Of a stretch of DNA of 18,931 bases, positions 1 to 7,575 are shown one piece after another. Position 1 is the first letter of the stretch. Each line of letters begins with the position of its first letter. The notes under the pieces were generated by a model that searched no databases, was not told where the DNA came from, and worked only from the letters and a program-made list of their open reading frames with translations. A program made the translations under genes and the position numbers. Source of the stretch: JBAPRR01 sp049281195 (GTDB lineage: Bacteria; Actinomycetota; Acidimicrobiia; Acidimicrobiales; CAVXTF01); NCBI GenBank assembly GCA_049281195.1, contig JBAPRR010000147.1:1-18931 (forward strand), read 5' to 3'.

Positions 1-1053
1 GTGCAGTTCCATCCCGAGGTGGTGCACACCGATCGCGGGCAACGCTTGATCGAGCGGTTCCTATTCGACGTGTGCGACGCCCTTCCGACCTGGACGCACA
101 CCAACATCATCGAGTCGGCCGTGGACCAGATACGTGCGCAGGTGGGAGGCGACCGCGTCCTGTGCGCACTGTCGGGCGGCGTCGACTCCGCAGTAGCCGC
201 GGCGATGGTGCACAAGGCGATAGGTGAACAACTGACATGCGTCTTCGTCGACACCGGCCTTATGCGAGCGGGCGAGGCGGACCAGGTGGAAGAGACCTTC
301 CGGCGGCAGTTCCATGTCGACCTCATCCACGTGAAGGCACAGGACCGTTTCTTTTCGGTTCTCGAGGGTTTGACTGATCCGGAGGCCAAACGTAAGGCCA
401 TCGGGGAGACCTTCATCCGCGTCTTCGAAGAGGTGGCGAAGGATGTAGCCACCGATGTCGAGGGCGGCGCGCGATTTCTGGTGCAGGGCACCCTTTATCC
501 CGACATCATCGAGTCGGGGACGAACGACGCCGCGGTAATCAAGTCGCATCACAACGTCGGCGGTCTTCCGAAGGACATGACCTTCGAGCTGGTTGAACCG
601 CTGCGGCCTTTGTTCAAGGACGAGGTGCGCGCTGTCGGCGAGGAGCTCGGCCTACCCGAGGAGATCGTGTGGCGCCAACCCTTCCCCGGCCCCGGTTTGG
701 CAGTCCGGATCATCGGTGACGTGACCCGCGAGCGTGCGGACATCCTTCGCGCCGCGGATGCCATCGTCATCGAAGAGGTCCGTCTGGCGGGCCTCTACAG
801 GGAGCTGTGGCAGAGCTTTGCGGTGCTTCCTGCTGTAAGGACCGTCGGAGTCATGGGGGACGGCAGGACCTACGCGTACCCGATCATCATCCGGGCCGTC
901 ACCTCAGAAGACGCCATGACCGCGGATTGGGCGCGCCTTCCATACGAACTGCTGGAACGTATGTCGACCCGGATCATCAACGAGGTCGAAGGGGTCAACC
1001 GGGTTGCGTTCGACATCACCTCCAAACCGCCCGGCACGATCGAATGGGAGTAG
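1..1053 (+). CDS. guaA: GMP synthase (glutamine-hydrolysing), 3' part
   Basis: GuaA converts XMP, ATP and glutamine to GMP in the cytoplasm, the last step of guanine nucleotide synthesis. The window opens inside the gene. The first visible residues, QFHPE, are the end of the glutamine amidotransferase domain and carry the His and Glu of its catalytic triad. The GTG at base 1 is therefore an internal valine codon and not the start. The ATP-pyrophosphatase P-loop SGGVDS lies at visible residues 58-63. The dimerisation domain follows, and the protein ends in the characteristic PPGTIEWE. About 350 residues are present, so roughly the first third (most of the amidotransferase domain) is missing. 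The gene ends in TAG, 43 bases before the helicase start. The identification is secure. Confidence 0.97.
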   Translation: MQFHPEVVHTDRGQRLIERFLFDVCDALPTWTHTNIIESAVDQIRAQVGGDRVLCALSGGVDSAVAAAMVHKAIGEQLTCVFVDTGLMRAGEADQVEETFRRQFHVDLIHVKAQDRFFSVLEGLTDPEAKRKAIGETFIRVFEEVAKDVATDVEGGARFLVQGTLYPDIIESGTNDAAVIKSHHNVGGLPKDMTFELVEPLRPLFKDEVRAVGEELGLPEEIVWRQPFPGPGLAVRIIGDVTRERADILRAADAIVIEEVRLAGLYRELWQSFAVLPAVRTVGVMGDGRTYAYPIIIRAVTSEDAMTADWARLPYELLERMSTRIINEVEGVNRVAFDITSKPPGTIEWE

Positions 1054-1084
1054 CGGCACCAGCCCGAGTAACCCGTCCCACCGG

Positions 1085-1090
1085 TACTCT
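1085..1090 (+). promoter_or_regulatory. Putative -10 box of a leaderless pcrA transcript
   Basis: TACTCT matches the actinobacterial TANNNT -10 pattern and lies six bases before the ATG at 1097. Transcription would start at or next to that ATG. No convincing -35 element or Shine-Dalgarno site is visible. This placement also supports choosing the ATG at 1097 over the in-frame ATG at 1004, which lies inside guaA. Confidence 0.45.
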
Positions 1091-1096
1091 CCGTTG

Positions 1097-3931
1097 ATGT
1101 CCCAGGATCCGGAGCAACATCACCCGGGGCAACAGCATCCGGAGCAGAGGCACCCCGAGCAACTTGGGTTTGAAGGCACCGGTTTCGGAACCGGAGGTGC
1201 GTTCGTTACCGGAACCGACGCAGGACCTGCGGGCGCGGGGACCGGAACCGAGAGCGCGGACCCCGAGGATCTCGACCTCGACCAGGCTCCGCCCGAGGAC
1301 CTTGACCAGATCCCAGACGACGCACCTCCCCGTCCCGCGCGTGCCGCGAAGGCGGTCGGCCCATCCGAACACCGCCAGCAGAAAAAGCGCCCGGAATGGC
1401 TTCTCGACCAGGCAGGGCTCGATGCATTGCTCGTCGGTCTCAACGAACCCCAGCGCGAGGCCGTCGTTTACAAAGACGGCCCTCTTCTCGTCGTGGCCGG
1501 CGCCGGTTCCGGGAAAACCCGGGTGCTCACCCGCCGGATCGCGTATCTGGTGGGATCGGGTGAAGTCGCGCCCTGGGGGGTGCTCGCAATCACCTTCACC
1601 AACAAAGCGGCCGAGGAGATGCGAAGCCGCGTGCGTGAGCTGTTGGGCGAAGCCGCGGACAAAATGTGGGTCTCGACCTTCCACTCGGCGTGCGTCCGCA
1701 TTCTGCGATCCCAAGCCGACCGCCTCGGTTACCGCCGCAGCTTCACCATCTACGACGACGCCGACTCGCGGAGATTGGTCGAACAGGTCGAGCGCGACCT
1801 CGGTCTCGATACAAAGCGACTTCCCCCGCGTTCGGTCCAGGGGGCGATCTCGGCGGCAAAGTCCGAGCTCCTCGACTTCGAGGCGTACCGTGCCAGCGCC
1901 CAGACCTTCATTGAACGGCGCGTGGCCGATGTCTACACGGAGTACCAGCAGCGTCTGCACGCGGCTTCCGCGATGGACTTCGACGATCTTTTGCTGGTCA
2001 CCGTCAACCTGTTCGACGCGTTCCCCGACGTCCTCGCCGCCTACAGACAGCGCTTCAGGCAGGTTCTGGTCGACGAGTTCCAGGACACCAACCGGGCTCA
2101 GAACGAGCTCGTCCTCCGCCTGACCTCGGAACACCGCAACGTCACGGTGGTGGGTGACGTGGACCAATCGATATACGCGTGGCGCGGAGCGGACATCCGC
2201 AACCTGCTCGAGTTCAAGAACGCCTTCCCTGACGCCAAGACCGTTGCCCTCGAACAGAACTACCGGTCGACCAAGACGATTCTCGACGTGGCGAACGCGG
2301 TGATCGTCAACAACGTGTCCCGGGTCCCGAAGGATCTGTGGACCGACGTGGGCGCCGGGGATCTGGTCTGCCGGTACCGCGCGGAGGACGAACGCGACGA
2401 AGCCCTGTGGGTGGCATCAGAGATCGGCAGGCTCCACTCAGCAGAAACTCTCCCATACGGGGATGTCGCGGTCTTCTACAGGACCAACGCGCAGAGCCGG
2501 GTTCTCGAAGAGGAGCTGGTCCGCGAGGGCGTCCCGTACAAGGTCGTCGGGGGCACGCGCTTCTACGACAGGCGCGAGGTCCGCGACGTTCTCGCCTATC
2601 TGAAGGTTCTGCTCAATCCGTCCGACGAGATCTCGTGCAGGCGCATCGTGAACGTTCCGAAACGCGGGGTGGGGGACACCTCGGTGGACCGCATGGCGTC
2701 GTGGGCTCGAAGCCACAACCGTTCCTTCGCCGACGCGTTCTTCGAGCCTGAGGAGGCTGGGCTGACCGGCAAGGCGGCGAAAGGAGTGAAGGCGCTGGCT
2801 GAACTTCTTGAAGAGCTCCGCCAGATGGTCACGAGCGACGCGTCGCCGGCTTCGATCGTCGACGCCGTCTTGGAGCGCACCGGATACTCGGCGTCGCTAC
2901 GCGCCGACAGCACCGTGGAGTCAGAGGGCCGCCTGGAGAACCTCGCCGAGCTGCAGACGGTGGCCGCGGAGTACAACTCGCTCGACTCGTTCCTGGAGTC
3001 GGTGGCGCTCGTGAGCGACTCGGACGAGCTCGAAGGTGACGGCACGCGGGTGTCGCTCATGACGCTTCACGTTGCGAAGGGCCTCGAGTTCCCGGCTGTG
3101 TTCCTGGTCGGGATGGAAGACGGGATCTTCCCGCACTCGCGGTCCATCGACGACCCGGCGGGCATCGAGGAGGAACGCCGGCTCTTCTACGTCGGGATCA
3201 CACGAGCGCGCCGGTTCCTCTATCTGTCGCACGCATGGAGCCGAACTGTTTTCGGCTCCACCTCGGCGGCTATCGCCAGCCGGTTCCTGAAAGAGGTACC
3301 AGAAGAGCTGGTCCGCGACTCCGGCCTGTCTTACGTGACGCGTCCTGATCCTGCGCGCCTGCCAGGAGACCGCTCAGGAAGAGGAGGTTCCGGTCGTTGG
3401 TCGACCGGATCAGGTTCCGGGTCGCGTCCTGGTTCCGACCGGTACTCGGCACGGGGTCGTGACGACTGGGACGAGCTCGACTCGCAGGATCCGTTCGAGG
3501 CACAGGACGGATACGAGCGGGACCGTTACGACTCGGAAAGCCGTTACGAGCGCGAGGACACCTACGAGTCGAACGGCGGCTACGGGAGGACCCGAAGCGG
3601 CGGTTCACGTTCTGCTGCTTCCGGATTCAAGCAGTCACCCTCCACACGGTCCACCTCCACGGCCTCGCGATCTGTGGCGGCACGTTCCGGCACGGCGGGT
3701 TCCGCAGCAACTGGCTCCGGCGCTACCGGCTCCGGCGCTACGGGCTCCGACGCGACGGGCTCCGGCCCTGCTGGCTCCGGCTATCGCTACGACACGGTTC
3801 CCACCAGATCCACGAGCTCTACCGGCGCGCGGTCACAGTCCCGGGCCGCGGGGTCGGGCTCGAGCTCTACATCGACTTCGCGTAAGCCCAAGGGCCGGCT
3901 GCCCAAGATGGCCGAGGACAAGTTCAAGTAG
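1097..3931 (+). CDS. pcrA: UvrD/PcrA-family superfamily 1 DNA helicase with low-complexity ends
   Basis: This is an ATP-dependent 3'-5' DNA helicase of the PcrA/UvrD type, acting in DNA repair and replication restart. The 944-residue protein has all core motifs in order: Q motif LNEPQREAV (about 115-123), Walker A AGAGSGKT (134-141), TFTNKAAEEM (166-175), DEFQDTN (about 325), GDVDQSIYAWRG (about 352), LHVAKGLEF, and ERRLFYVGITRAR. The ATG at 1097 is preferred because the upstream in-frame codons lie in guaA. The first 110 residues look disordered and begin with four pentapeptides of the form xxPxQ. After about residue 738 there are some 200 residues rich in Ser, Gly, Tyr, Arg and Asp, including GSxAT pentapeptides at 868-897. 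I do not see the C-terminal Tudor-like domain usual in PcrA. The length exceeds the usual 700-850 residues because of these tails. The TAG stop overlaps the next start by one base. Confidence 0.95.
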   Translation: MSQDPEQHHPGQQHPEQRHPEQLGFEGTGFGTGGAFVTGTDAGPAGAGTGTESADPEDLDLDQAPPEDLDQIPDDAPPRPARAAKAVGPSEHRQQKKRPEWLLDQAGLDALLVGLNEPQREAVVYKDGPLLVVAGAGSGKTRVLTRRIAYLVGSGEVAPWGVLAITFTNKAAEEMRSRVRELLGEAADKMWVSTFHSACVRILRSQADRLGYRRSFTIYDDADSRRLVEQVERDLGLDTKRLPPRSVQGAISAAKSELLDFEAYRASAQTFIERRVADVYTEYQQRLHAASAMDFDDLLLVTVNLFDAFPDVLAAYRQRFRQVLVDEFQDTNRAQNELVLRLTSEHRNVTVVGDVDQSIYAWRGADIRNLLEFKNAFPDAKTVALEQNYRSTKTILDVANAVIVNNVSRVPKDLWTDVGAGDLVCRYRAEDERDEALWVASEIGRLHSAETLPYGDVAVFYRTNAQSRVLEEELVREGVPYKVVGGTRFYDRREVRDVLAYLKVLLNPSDEISCRRIVNVPKRGVGDTSVDRMASWARSHNRSFADAFFEPEEAGLTGKAAKGVKALAELLEELRQMVTSDASPASIVDAVLERTGYSASLRADSTVESEGRLENLAELQTVAAEYNSLDSFLESVALVSDSDELEGDGTRVSLMTLHVAKGLEFPAVFLVGMEDGIFPHSRSIDDPAGIEEERRLFYVGITRARRFLYLSHAWSRTVFGSTSAAIASRFLKEVPEELVRDSGLSYVTRPDPARLPGDRSGRGGSGRWSTGSGSGSRPGSDRYSARGRDDWDELDSQDPFEAQDGYERDRYDSESRYEREDTYESNGGYGRTRSGGSRSAASGFKQSPSTRSTSTASRSVAARSGTAGSAATGSGATGSGATGSDATGSGPAGSGYRYDTVPTRSTSSTGARSQSRAAGSGSSSTSTSRKPKGRLPKMAEDKFK
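1103..1162 (+). repeat. Four 15-bp in-frame repeats in the pcrA N-terminus
   Basis: Four consecutive 15-base units encode QDPEQ, HHPGQ, QHPEQ and RHPEQ directly after the start of the helicase. The reading frame is kept and codons vary (CAT/CAC, GAG/GGG, CAA/CAG), so the array is not brand new. Confidence 0.85.
3698..3787 (+). repeat. Six 15-bp in-frame repeats in the pcrA C-terminal tail
   Basis: Six 15-base units beginning GGTTCC or GGCTCC encode GSAAT, GSGAT, GSGAT, GSDAT, GSGPA and GSGYR (residues 868-897). They lie in the low-complexity tail that follows the helicase core. The two most alike units (3713-3727 and 3728-3742) differ at one base. Confidence 0.9.
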
Positions 3932-4737
3932 TGAGCTCGCCCGACGTCTACACCCACGGCCATCACGAGTCCGTGCTCCGCAGTCACACCTGGCGTACCG
4001 CTGAGAACTCCGCCCGCTACCTGATCCCAGAGCTCCGGCCCGGTATGGACCTGCTCGACGTGGGCTGCGGGCCGGGAACGATAACGCTCGACCTGGCGCA
4101 GCTGGTAGGGCCGGGGACCGTGATCGGCCTTGACCGCGAAGCGGGCGTGCTGGTCGGCGCCGAGCGTGCGAGGAGCGAGCGCAACGTTTCCAATGCCAGT
4201 TTCACCACTGGTGACGTTTACGCGCTCGATTTTCCCGAGGCCTCGTTCGACGTGGTGCACGCGCACCAGGTCCTTCAGCACCTGACGGACCCGGTGGCTG
4301 CGATCACCGAGATGCGGCGGTTGCTTCGGCCCGGGGGTCTGCTCGCAGTCAGAGACGGCGACTACGGATCGATGATGTGGGACCCCCAAGATGAGCTGCT
4401 CGATCAGTGGCTGTCGCTCTACCACCAGGTCACAAAGCGAAACGGCGCAGAAGCGGATGCCGGACGGTTCCTCTCCGGCTGGGTCAGAAAGGCCGGTTTC
4501 GAAGACTTGACTGTTACCACCGGCAACTGGACCTACGCCGATCCGCGGAGCTGCAGGTGGTGGGGAGAGCTGTGGGCGGATCGGGTCGAGCTCTCGTCAC
4601 TCGCCACGCAGGCGGTCGCATATGGCCTCGCTGATCGTAAGGAGTTGTCGCAGATCGCCGCAGCGTGGCGGAGATGGTCCGTGGATCCAGGGGCGTTCTT
4701 CAACGTGGTCCACGTCGAGGTGCTGGCCCGGCGCTGA
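3931..4737 (+). CDS. Class I SAM-dependent methyltransferase (UbiE/methyltransferase-11 type)
   Basis: This 268-residue cytoplasmic protein has a Rossmann-type methyltransferase fold. Motif I is LLDVGCGPGT (residues 41-50, SAM-binding glycines 45-49). An acidic residue at the end of strand 2 is D68 in VIGLDRE. GD at 94-95 probably contacts the adenine. FDVVHAHQVLQHL and MRRLLRPGG follow as later motifs. The substrate cannot be read from the sequence; small-molecule and quinone or lipid methylases share this pattern. The GTG start at 3931 shares its G with the pcrA stop (TAGTG), so translation is probably coupled to the helicase. The C-terminal third, rich in Trp and Arg, has no motif I recognise. 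Confidence 0.9.
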   Translation: MSSPDVYTHGHHESVLRSHTWRTAENSARYLIPELRPGMDLLDVGCGPGTITLDLAQLVGPGTVIGLDREAGVLVGAERARSERNVSNASFTTGDVYALDFPEASFDVVHAHQVLQHLTDPVAAITEMRRLLRPGGLLAVRDGDYGSMMWDPQDELLDQWLSLYHQVTKRNGAEADAGRFLSGWVRKAGFEDLTVTTGNWTYADPRSCRWWGELWADRVELSSLATQAVAYGLADRKELSQIAAAWRRWSVDPGAFFNVVHVEVLARR

Positions 4738-4743
4738 CGGAAC

Positions 4744-4795
4744 TTCAGACTTCCCCGACCCGTTCCAGACCTTCCCCGACCTGTCCCGGACCTGC
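4744..4795 (+). repeat. Imperfect direct repeats between methyltransferase and B12 gene
   Basis: Two copies of a TTC(C)AGAC(C)TTCCCCGACC motif, about 19-20 bases apart, are followed by a shorter GACCTGTCCCGGACCTG element. The pyrimidine-rich spacer (4738-4828) holds no gene. Confidence 0.6.
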
Positions 4796-4814
4796 CCTTT
4801 CCGCGTGCGCCGCC

Positions 4815-4820
4815 TACACT
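4815..4820 (+). promoter_or_regulatory. Putative -10 box before the B12-binding gene
   Basis: TACACT (TANNNT) ends eight bases before the ATG at 4829 and no Shine-Dalgarno site intervenes. This fits a leaderless or near-leaderless mRNA. No -35 element is evident. Confidence 0.45.
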
Positions 4821-4828
4821 CGGCCCCG

Positions 4829-5239
4829 ATGAAACGGCCGTATCGCGTGGTCGTGGCCAAACCGGGACTGGACGGCCACGACCGGGGCGCGAAGGTGATC
4901 GCCCGTGCGCTTCGTGACGCCGGGTTCGAGGTCATCTACACAGGCCTTCATCAGACTCCCGAGCAGGTGGTCCAGGCGGTCGTCCAGGAGGACGCCGACG
5001 CCGTCGGCCTCTCCCTGTTGTCCGGAGCCCACCTCACCCTCGTCCCGAAGGTCATAGAAGGACTGAAGCAGGCCGGTCTCGAAGACACGATGGTGATCGT
5101 CGGCGGAATCATCCCCGACGACGACATCCCGGTGTTGAAGGAGATGGGGGTGGCCCAGGTGTTCACCCCGGGAGCCCCTCTCACAGAGATCTCGGGTTGG
5201 TTGGCGGACGCGCTCGACCAGCGGGAGGGCGTTATCTGA
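4829..5239 (+). CDS. Cobalamin-binding small subunit of an acyl-CoA mutase (IcmB-like)
   Basis: This stand-alone B12-binding domain of 136 residues is homologous to the C-terminal domain of methylmalonyl-CoA mutase. The base-off/His-on signature D15-x-H17-x-x-G20 sits in KPGLDGHDRGAK. S62-x-L64 and G92-G93 complete the cobalamin contacts. Its size equals that remembered for IcmB of Streptomyces (isobutyryl-CoA mutase small subunit), and HcmB is similar, so it probably pairs with a separate large catalytic subunit that is not in this window. The carbon-skeleton substrate (methylmalonyl-, isobutyryl- or 2-hydroxyisobutyryl-CoA) cannot be decided here. The ATG at 4829 is chosen because the conserved fold starts at once (MKRPYRVVVAKPG) and a -10-like box precedes it. 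Placement just before sucCD matches the order I recall from Streptomyces. Confidence 0.92.
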   Translation: MKRPYRVVVAKPGLDGHDRGAKVIARALRDAGFEVIYTGLHQTPEQVVQAVVQEDADAVGLSLLSGAHLTLVPKVIEGLKQAGLEDTMVIVGGIIPDDDIPVLKEMGVAQVFTPGAPLTEISGWLADALDQREGVI

Positions 5240-5319
5240 GCCACGCCGCTGGCGCGGCATCAAGCGGTCCGGCACAACTCACGGACCAGAAGATGAAGAT
5301 CCGGCTCAGGCGGGTACGG

Positions 5320-5338
5320 GCGCCCCGGCGCTTCCTTT
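5320..5338 (+). terminator. Weak hairpin with T-rich tail after the B12 gene
   Basis: GCGC-CCCG-GCGC can form a four-base-pair stem, followed by TTCCTTTT. The stem is short, so this is only a possible terminator. It lies 80 bases after the B12 gene stop and before sucC. Confidence 0.2.
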
Positions 5339-5367
5339 TGAATCACCGCGTTGTTCTGCGGTACAAG
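5338..5367 (+). promoter_or_regulatory. Possible sucCD promoter
   Basis: TTGAAT (5338-5343) and TACAAG (5362-5367) are separated by 18 bases and lie about 40 bases before the sucC start. They resemble -35 and -10 elements, although the last base of the -10 is not the usual T. The rest of the 164-base gap before sucC holds no gene. Confidence 0.25.
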
Positions 5368-5403
5368 GTCTGAAGTAAGACACCGAGGAGAGAAGAGGAG
5401 CAA

Positions 5404-6552
5404 GTGGACCTATACGAGTACCAGGGAAAGCGATATTTCTCGCGCTTCGGTATACCGACCTCTCCCGGTGGGGTTGCCGACAGCGTCGACGAAGCCGTTG
5501 AGCAGGCAGAAGCGGCCGGATACCCGGTGGTGCTGAAGGCTCAGGTGAAGGTCGGTGGCCGCGGGAAGGCCGGCGGCATCCAGATCGCCAACGACGCGGG
5601 CGAGGTTCGTAAGCATGCGAAGGCGATTCTCGGCATGCACATCAAGGACCACGAGGTCCTGCGCCTGTGGGTCGAGCACGCCAGTGACATCGCCGAGGAG
5701 TACTACGCGAGCTTCACGCTCGACCGTCCGGCGAAGCTGCACCTGTGCATGGTCTCCGCCAAAGGTGGCGTCGAGATCGAAGACGTCGCCGATACCGACC
5801 CGGATGCCATCGCCCGCCTGCACGTCGATCCGACCGAGGGTTTCAGCCTCGATCAGGCGTCGAAGCTGGTCGCTGAGGCCGGGCTCAATCCCGCCGCCCG
5901 TGAGCAGGCCGCCGAGGTGCTGGTCAAGCTGTACGACTGCTACGACAAGGGCGATTGTGACCTGGCCGAGATCAACCCACTGATCCTCACCCCCGAGGGC
6001 AAGGTCCACGCTCTCGATGCGAAGGTCACTCTCGATGACAACGCGGCTTTCCGCCATCCCGAATGGGAGGAGTTCGCAGGGACCGAGGTCCTCGACGAAC
6101 GTGAGCTGCTCGCCAGGGAGAAGGGGCTCAACTACATAGGTCTCACGGGGACGGTGGGCATCATCGCCAACGGAGCCGGCCTGGCCATGAGCACGCTCGA
6201 CGTGGTCACGCAGGTGGGTGGGACGGCAGCCAATTTCTTGGATATCGGTGGCGGCGCGAACGCTGATGTCATGGCGGCAGCGCTCGAGGTCATCAACACC
6301 GACCGAAACGTAAAGGCGATCTTCGTCAACATCTTCGGTGGCATCACCAAGGTCGACGAAGTGGCCAACGGAATAATCGAAGCGCTCTCGCGGGTGAAGA
6401 TGAAAGCCCCGATCGCGCTGCGCTTGGACGGCACGAACGCCGAGTTGGGGCGCGAGATCCTCGCCCCTCATCTCTCGCCGACGCTCGTGGCCGAAGAGAC
6501 AATGCTCGATGGCGCCCGCCGCGCGGTCGCACTTGCAGGAGGACTCGGGTGA
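5404..6552 (+). CDS. sucC: Succinyl-CoA synthetase (ADP-forming) beta subunit
   Basis: SucC with SucD interconverts succinyl-CoA and succinate with substrate-level phosphorylation in the citric acid cycle. The 382-residue protein starts MDLYEYQGKRYF, typical of the family. An ATP-grasp domain comes first, with the nucleotide loop GGRGKAGG at 51-58 and the metal-binding region EINPL...ALDAKV around 188-205. The ligase domain follows, with GLTGTVGIIANGAGLAM and NIFGGI. GTG at 5404 is the start: it gives the canonical N-terminus, and a purine-rich AGAAGAGGAG (5391-5400) lies just upstream. Its TGA overlaps the sucD start in GTGA (6549-6552), so the two subunits are translationally coupled. Length and motifs are normal. 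Confidence 0.97.
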   Translation: MDLYEYQGKRYFSRFGIPTSPGGVADSVDEAVEQAEAAGYPVVLKAQVKVGGRGKAGGIQIANDAGEVRKHAKAILGMHIKDHEVLRLWVEHASDIAEEYYASFTLDRPAKLHLCMVSAKGGVEIEDVADTDPDAIARLHVDPTEGFSLDQASKLVAEAGLNPAAREQAAEVLVKLYDCYDKGDCDLAEINPLILTPEGKVHALDAKVTLDDNAAFRHPEWEEFAGTEVLDERELLAREKGLNYIGLTGTVGIIANGAGLAMSTLDVVTQVGGTAANFLDIGGGANADVMAAALEVINTDRNVKAIFVNIFGGITKVDEVANGIIEALSRVKMKAPIALRLDGTNAELGREILAPHLSPTLVAEETMLDGARRAVALAGGLG

Positions 6553-7436
6553 GCATCTTCGTAGACGAGAACACCAAGGTCGTGGTCCAGGGTCTGACCG
6601 GAGGCCAGGGCCGGTTCCACGGGCTTCGCAACAAGGAGTACGGGACGAAGGTGTTGGCCGGGGTCACCCCTGGCAAGGGTGGCACCGACGTCGAGGGCAT
6701 ACCGGTGTTCGACACGGTCAAAGAGGCCGTCGACAAGACCGGCGTGACCGCGTCATTCATCGTGGTCCCCCCGAGGGGTGCCGCAGCGGCGATCATGGAG
6801 GCCGCCGAGGCGGGAATCACGTTCATCGTGTGCATCACGGAGTTCATTCCGGCGCACGACGAGGCGCTCTTCTACAACCGCCTCCGTCACGAACACCCCG
6901 ACGCCAGGCTTTTGGGACCCAACTGCCCGGGGATCATTTCTCCCGGAAAGTGCAACATCGGGATCACCTCCGGTGACATCGCACTTGCCGGTGGCCCCGT
7001 CGGGATCGTGAGCCGCTCTGGAACCCTGACCTACCAGGCGCTTCACGAGTTGTCGCAGAAGGGTGTGGGGCAGACGACCTGTGTCGGCATCGGCGGCGAC
7101 CCGGTACCGGGTACCAACTTCATCGACTGCCTCGAGGCATTCGAGAAGGACCCCGACACCAGGGCCGTAATGCTCATCGGGGAGATCGGCGGTTCAGAAG
7201 AAGAGCGGGCTGCCGACTTCATCAAGCACAGCATGTCGAAGCCTGTCGTCGCCTACATCGCCGGCGTAACCGCCCCCCCGGGGAGGAAGATGGGCCACGC
7301 CGGTGCCATCATCTCGGGCTCGAAAGGCACCGCCCAGGCGAAGATCGAGGCACTGGCCGAGGCTGGCGCCACCGTGGCGCAAAACCCCACCGAGCAGGCC
7401 GAGTTGATGGTCGAGGTGGTCAGGCACCTCGGCTGA
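6549..7436 (+). CDS. sucD: Succinyl-CoA synthetase alpha subunit
   Basis: This is the partner of SucC, carrying the CoA-binding Rossmann domain and the phosphorylated histidine. The 295-residue protein has the CoA-binding segment QGLTGGQGRFH near residues 14-24 and GPNCPGI at 123-129. The catalytic histidine is H250 in GHAGAIISG (equivalent to His246 of the E. coli enzyme). The GTG start at 6549 overlaps the sucC stop by four bases, so no separate ribosome site is needed. The gene ends with GGCTGATCGA, which is repeated 17 bases later and gives a second out-of-frame TGA. Confidence 0.97.
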   Translation: MSIFVDENTKVVVQGLTGGQGRFHGLRNKEYGTKVLAGVTPGKGGTDVEGIPVFDTVKEAVDKTGVTASFIVVPPRGAAAAIMEAAEAGITFIVCITEFIPAHDEALFYNRLRHEHPDARLLGPNCPGIISPGKCNIGITSGDIALAGGPVGIVSRSGTLTYQALHELSQKGVGQTTCVGIGGDPVPGTNFIDCLEAFEKDPDTRAVMLIGEIGGSEEERAADFIKHSMSKPVVAYIAGVTAPPGRKMGHAGAIISGSKGTAQAKIEALAEAGATVAQNPTEQAELMVEVVRHLG

Positions 7437-7527
7437 TCGACGCTCGCGGCTGATCGATCGTTGGGCCGACTTCGGTGCAGGTCCAGTTCCCGACGGTGCA
7501 GGTCCGGCGCGCTTAACGGAGGCTTAA
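7431..7527 (+). repeat. Set of direct repeats behind sucD
   Basis: Three short direct repeats follow one another across the sucD stop and the gap to purN (7437-7575). GGCTGATCGA occurs at 7431 and 7448 (period 17, including the stop codon). CGGTGCAGGTCC occurs at 7473 and 7494 (period 21). GGCTTAA at 7521 echoes GCTTAA at 7511. No gene or clear terminator hairpin is seen here. Confidence 0.7.
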
Positions 7528-7561
7528 TCCAACTCGGACATCGACTCGGGCCCTTGGTTGG

Positions 7562-7567
7562 TATGGT
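7562..7567 (+). promoter_or_regulatory. Putative -10 box before purN
   Basis: TATGGT (TANNNT) ends eight bases before the in-frame GTG at 7576. It suggests leaderless transcription and favours GTG 7576 over the upstream TTG at 7558 as the purN start. Confidence 0.4.
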
Positions 7568-7575
7568 CGCTGACA

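Noticed and set aside
1004..1096. In-frame upstream ATG that would lengthen pcrA by 31 residues
   Set aside because: It lies inside guaA coding sequence, and the ATG at 1097 has a better-placed -10-like box.
1016..2167. Long open frame (383 codons) on the minus strand opposite pcrA, and similar ones opposite sucC, purH and folD-metF
   Set aside because: These mirror real high-GC genes, carry no recognisable motifs, and the plus-strand proteins are unmistakable.
4622..4828. Longer N-terminus for the B12-binding protein starting inside the methyltransferase gene
   Set aside because: The extra 69 residues overlap the methyltransferase in another frame and look like non-coding translation; the conserved fold begins at ATG 4829.
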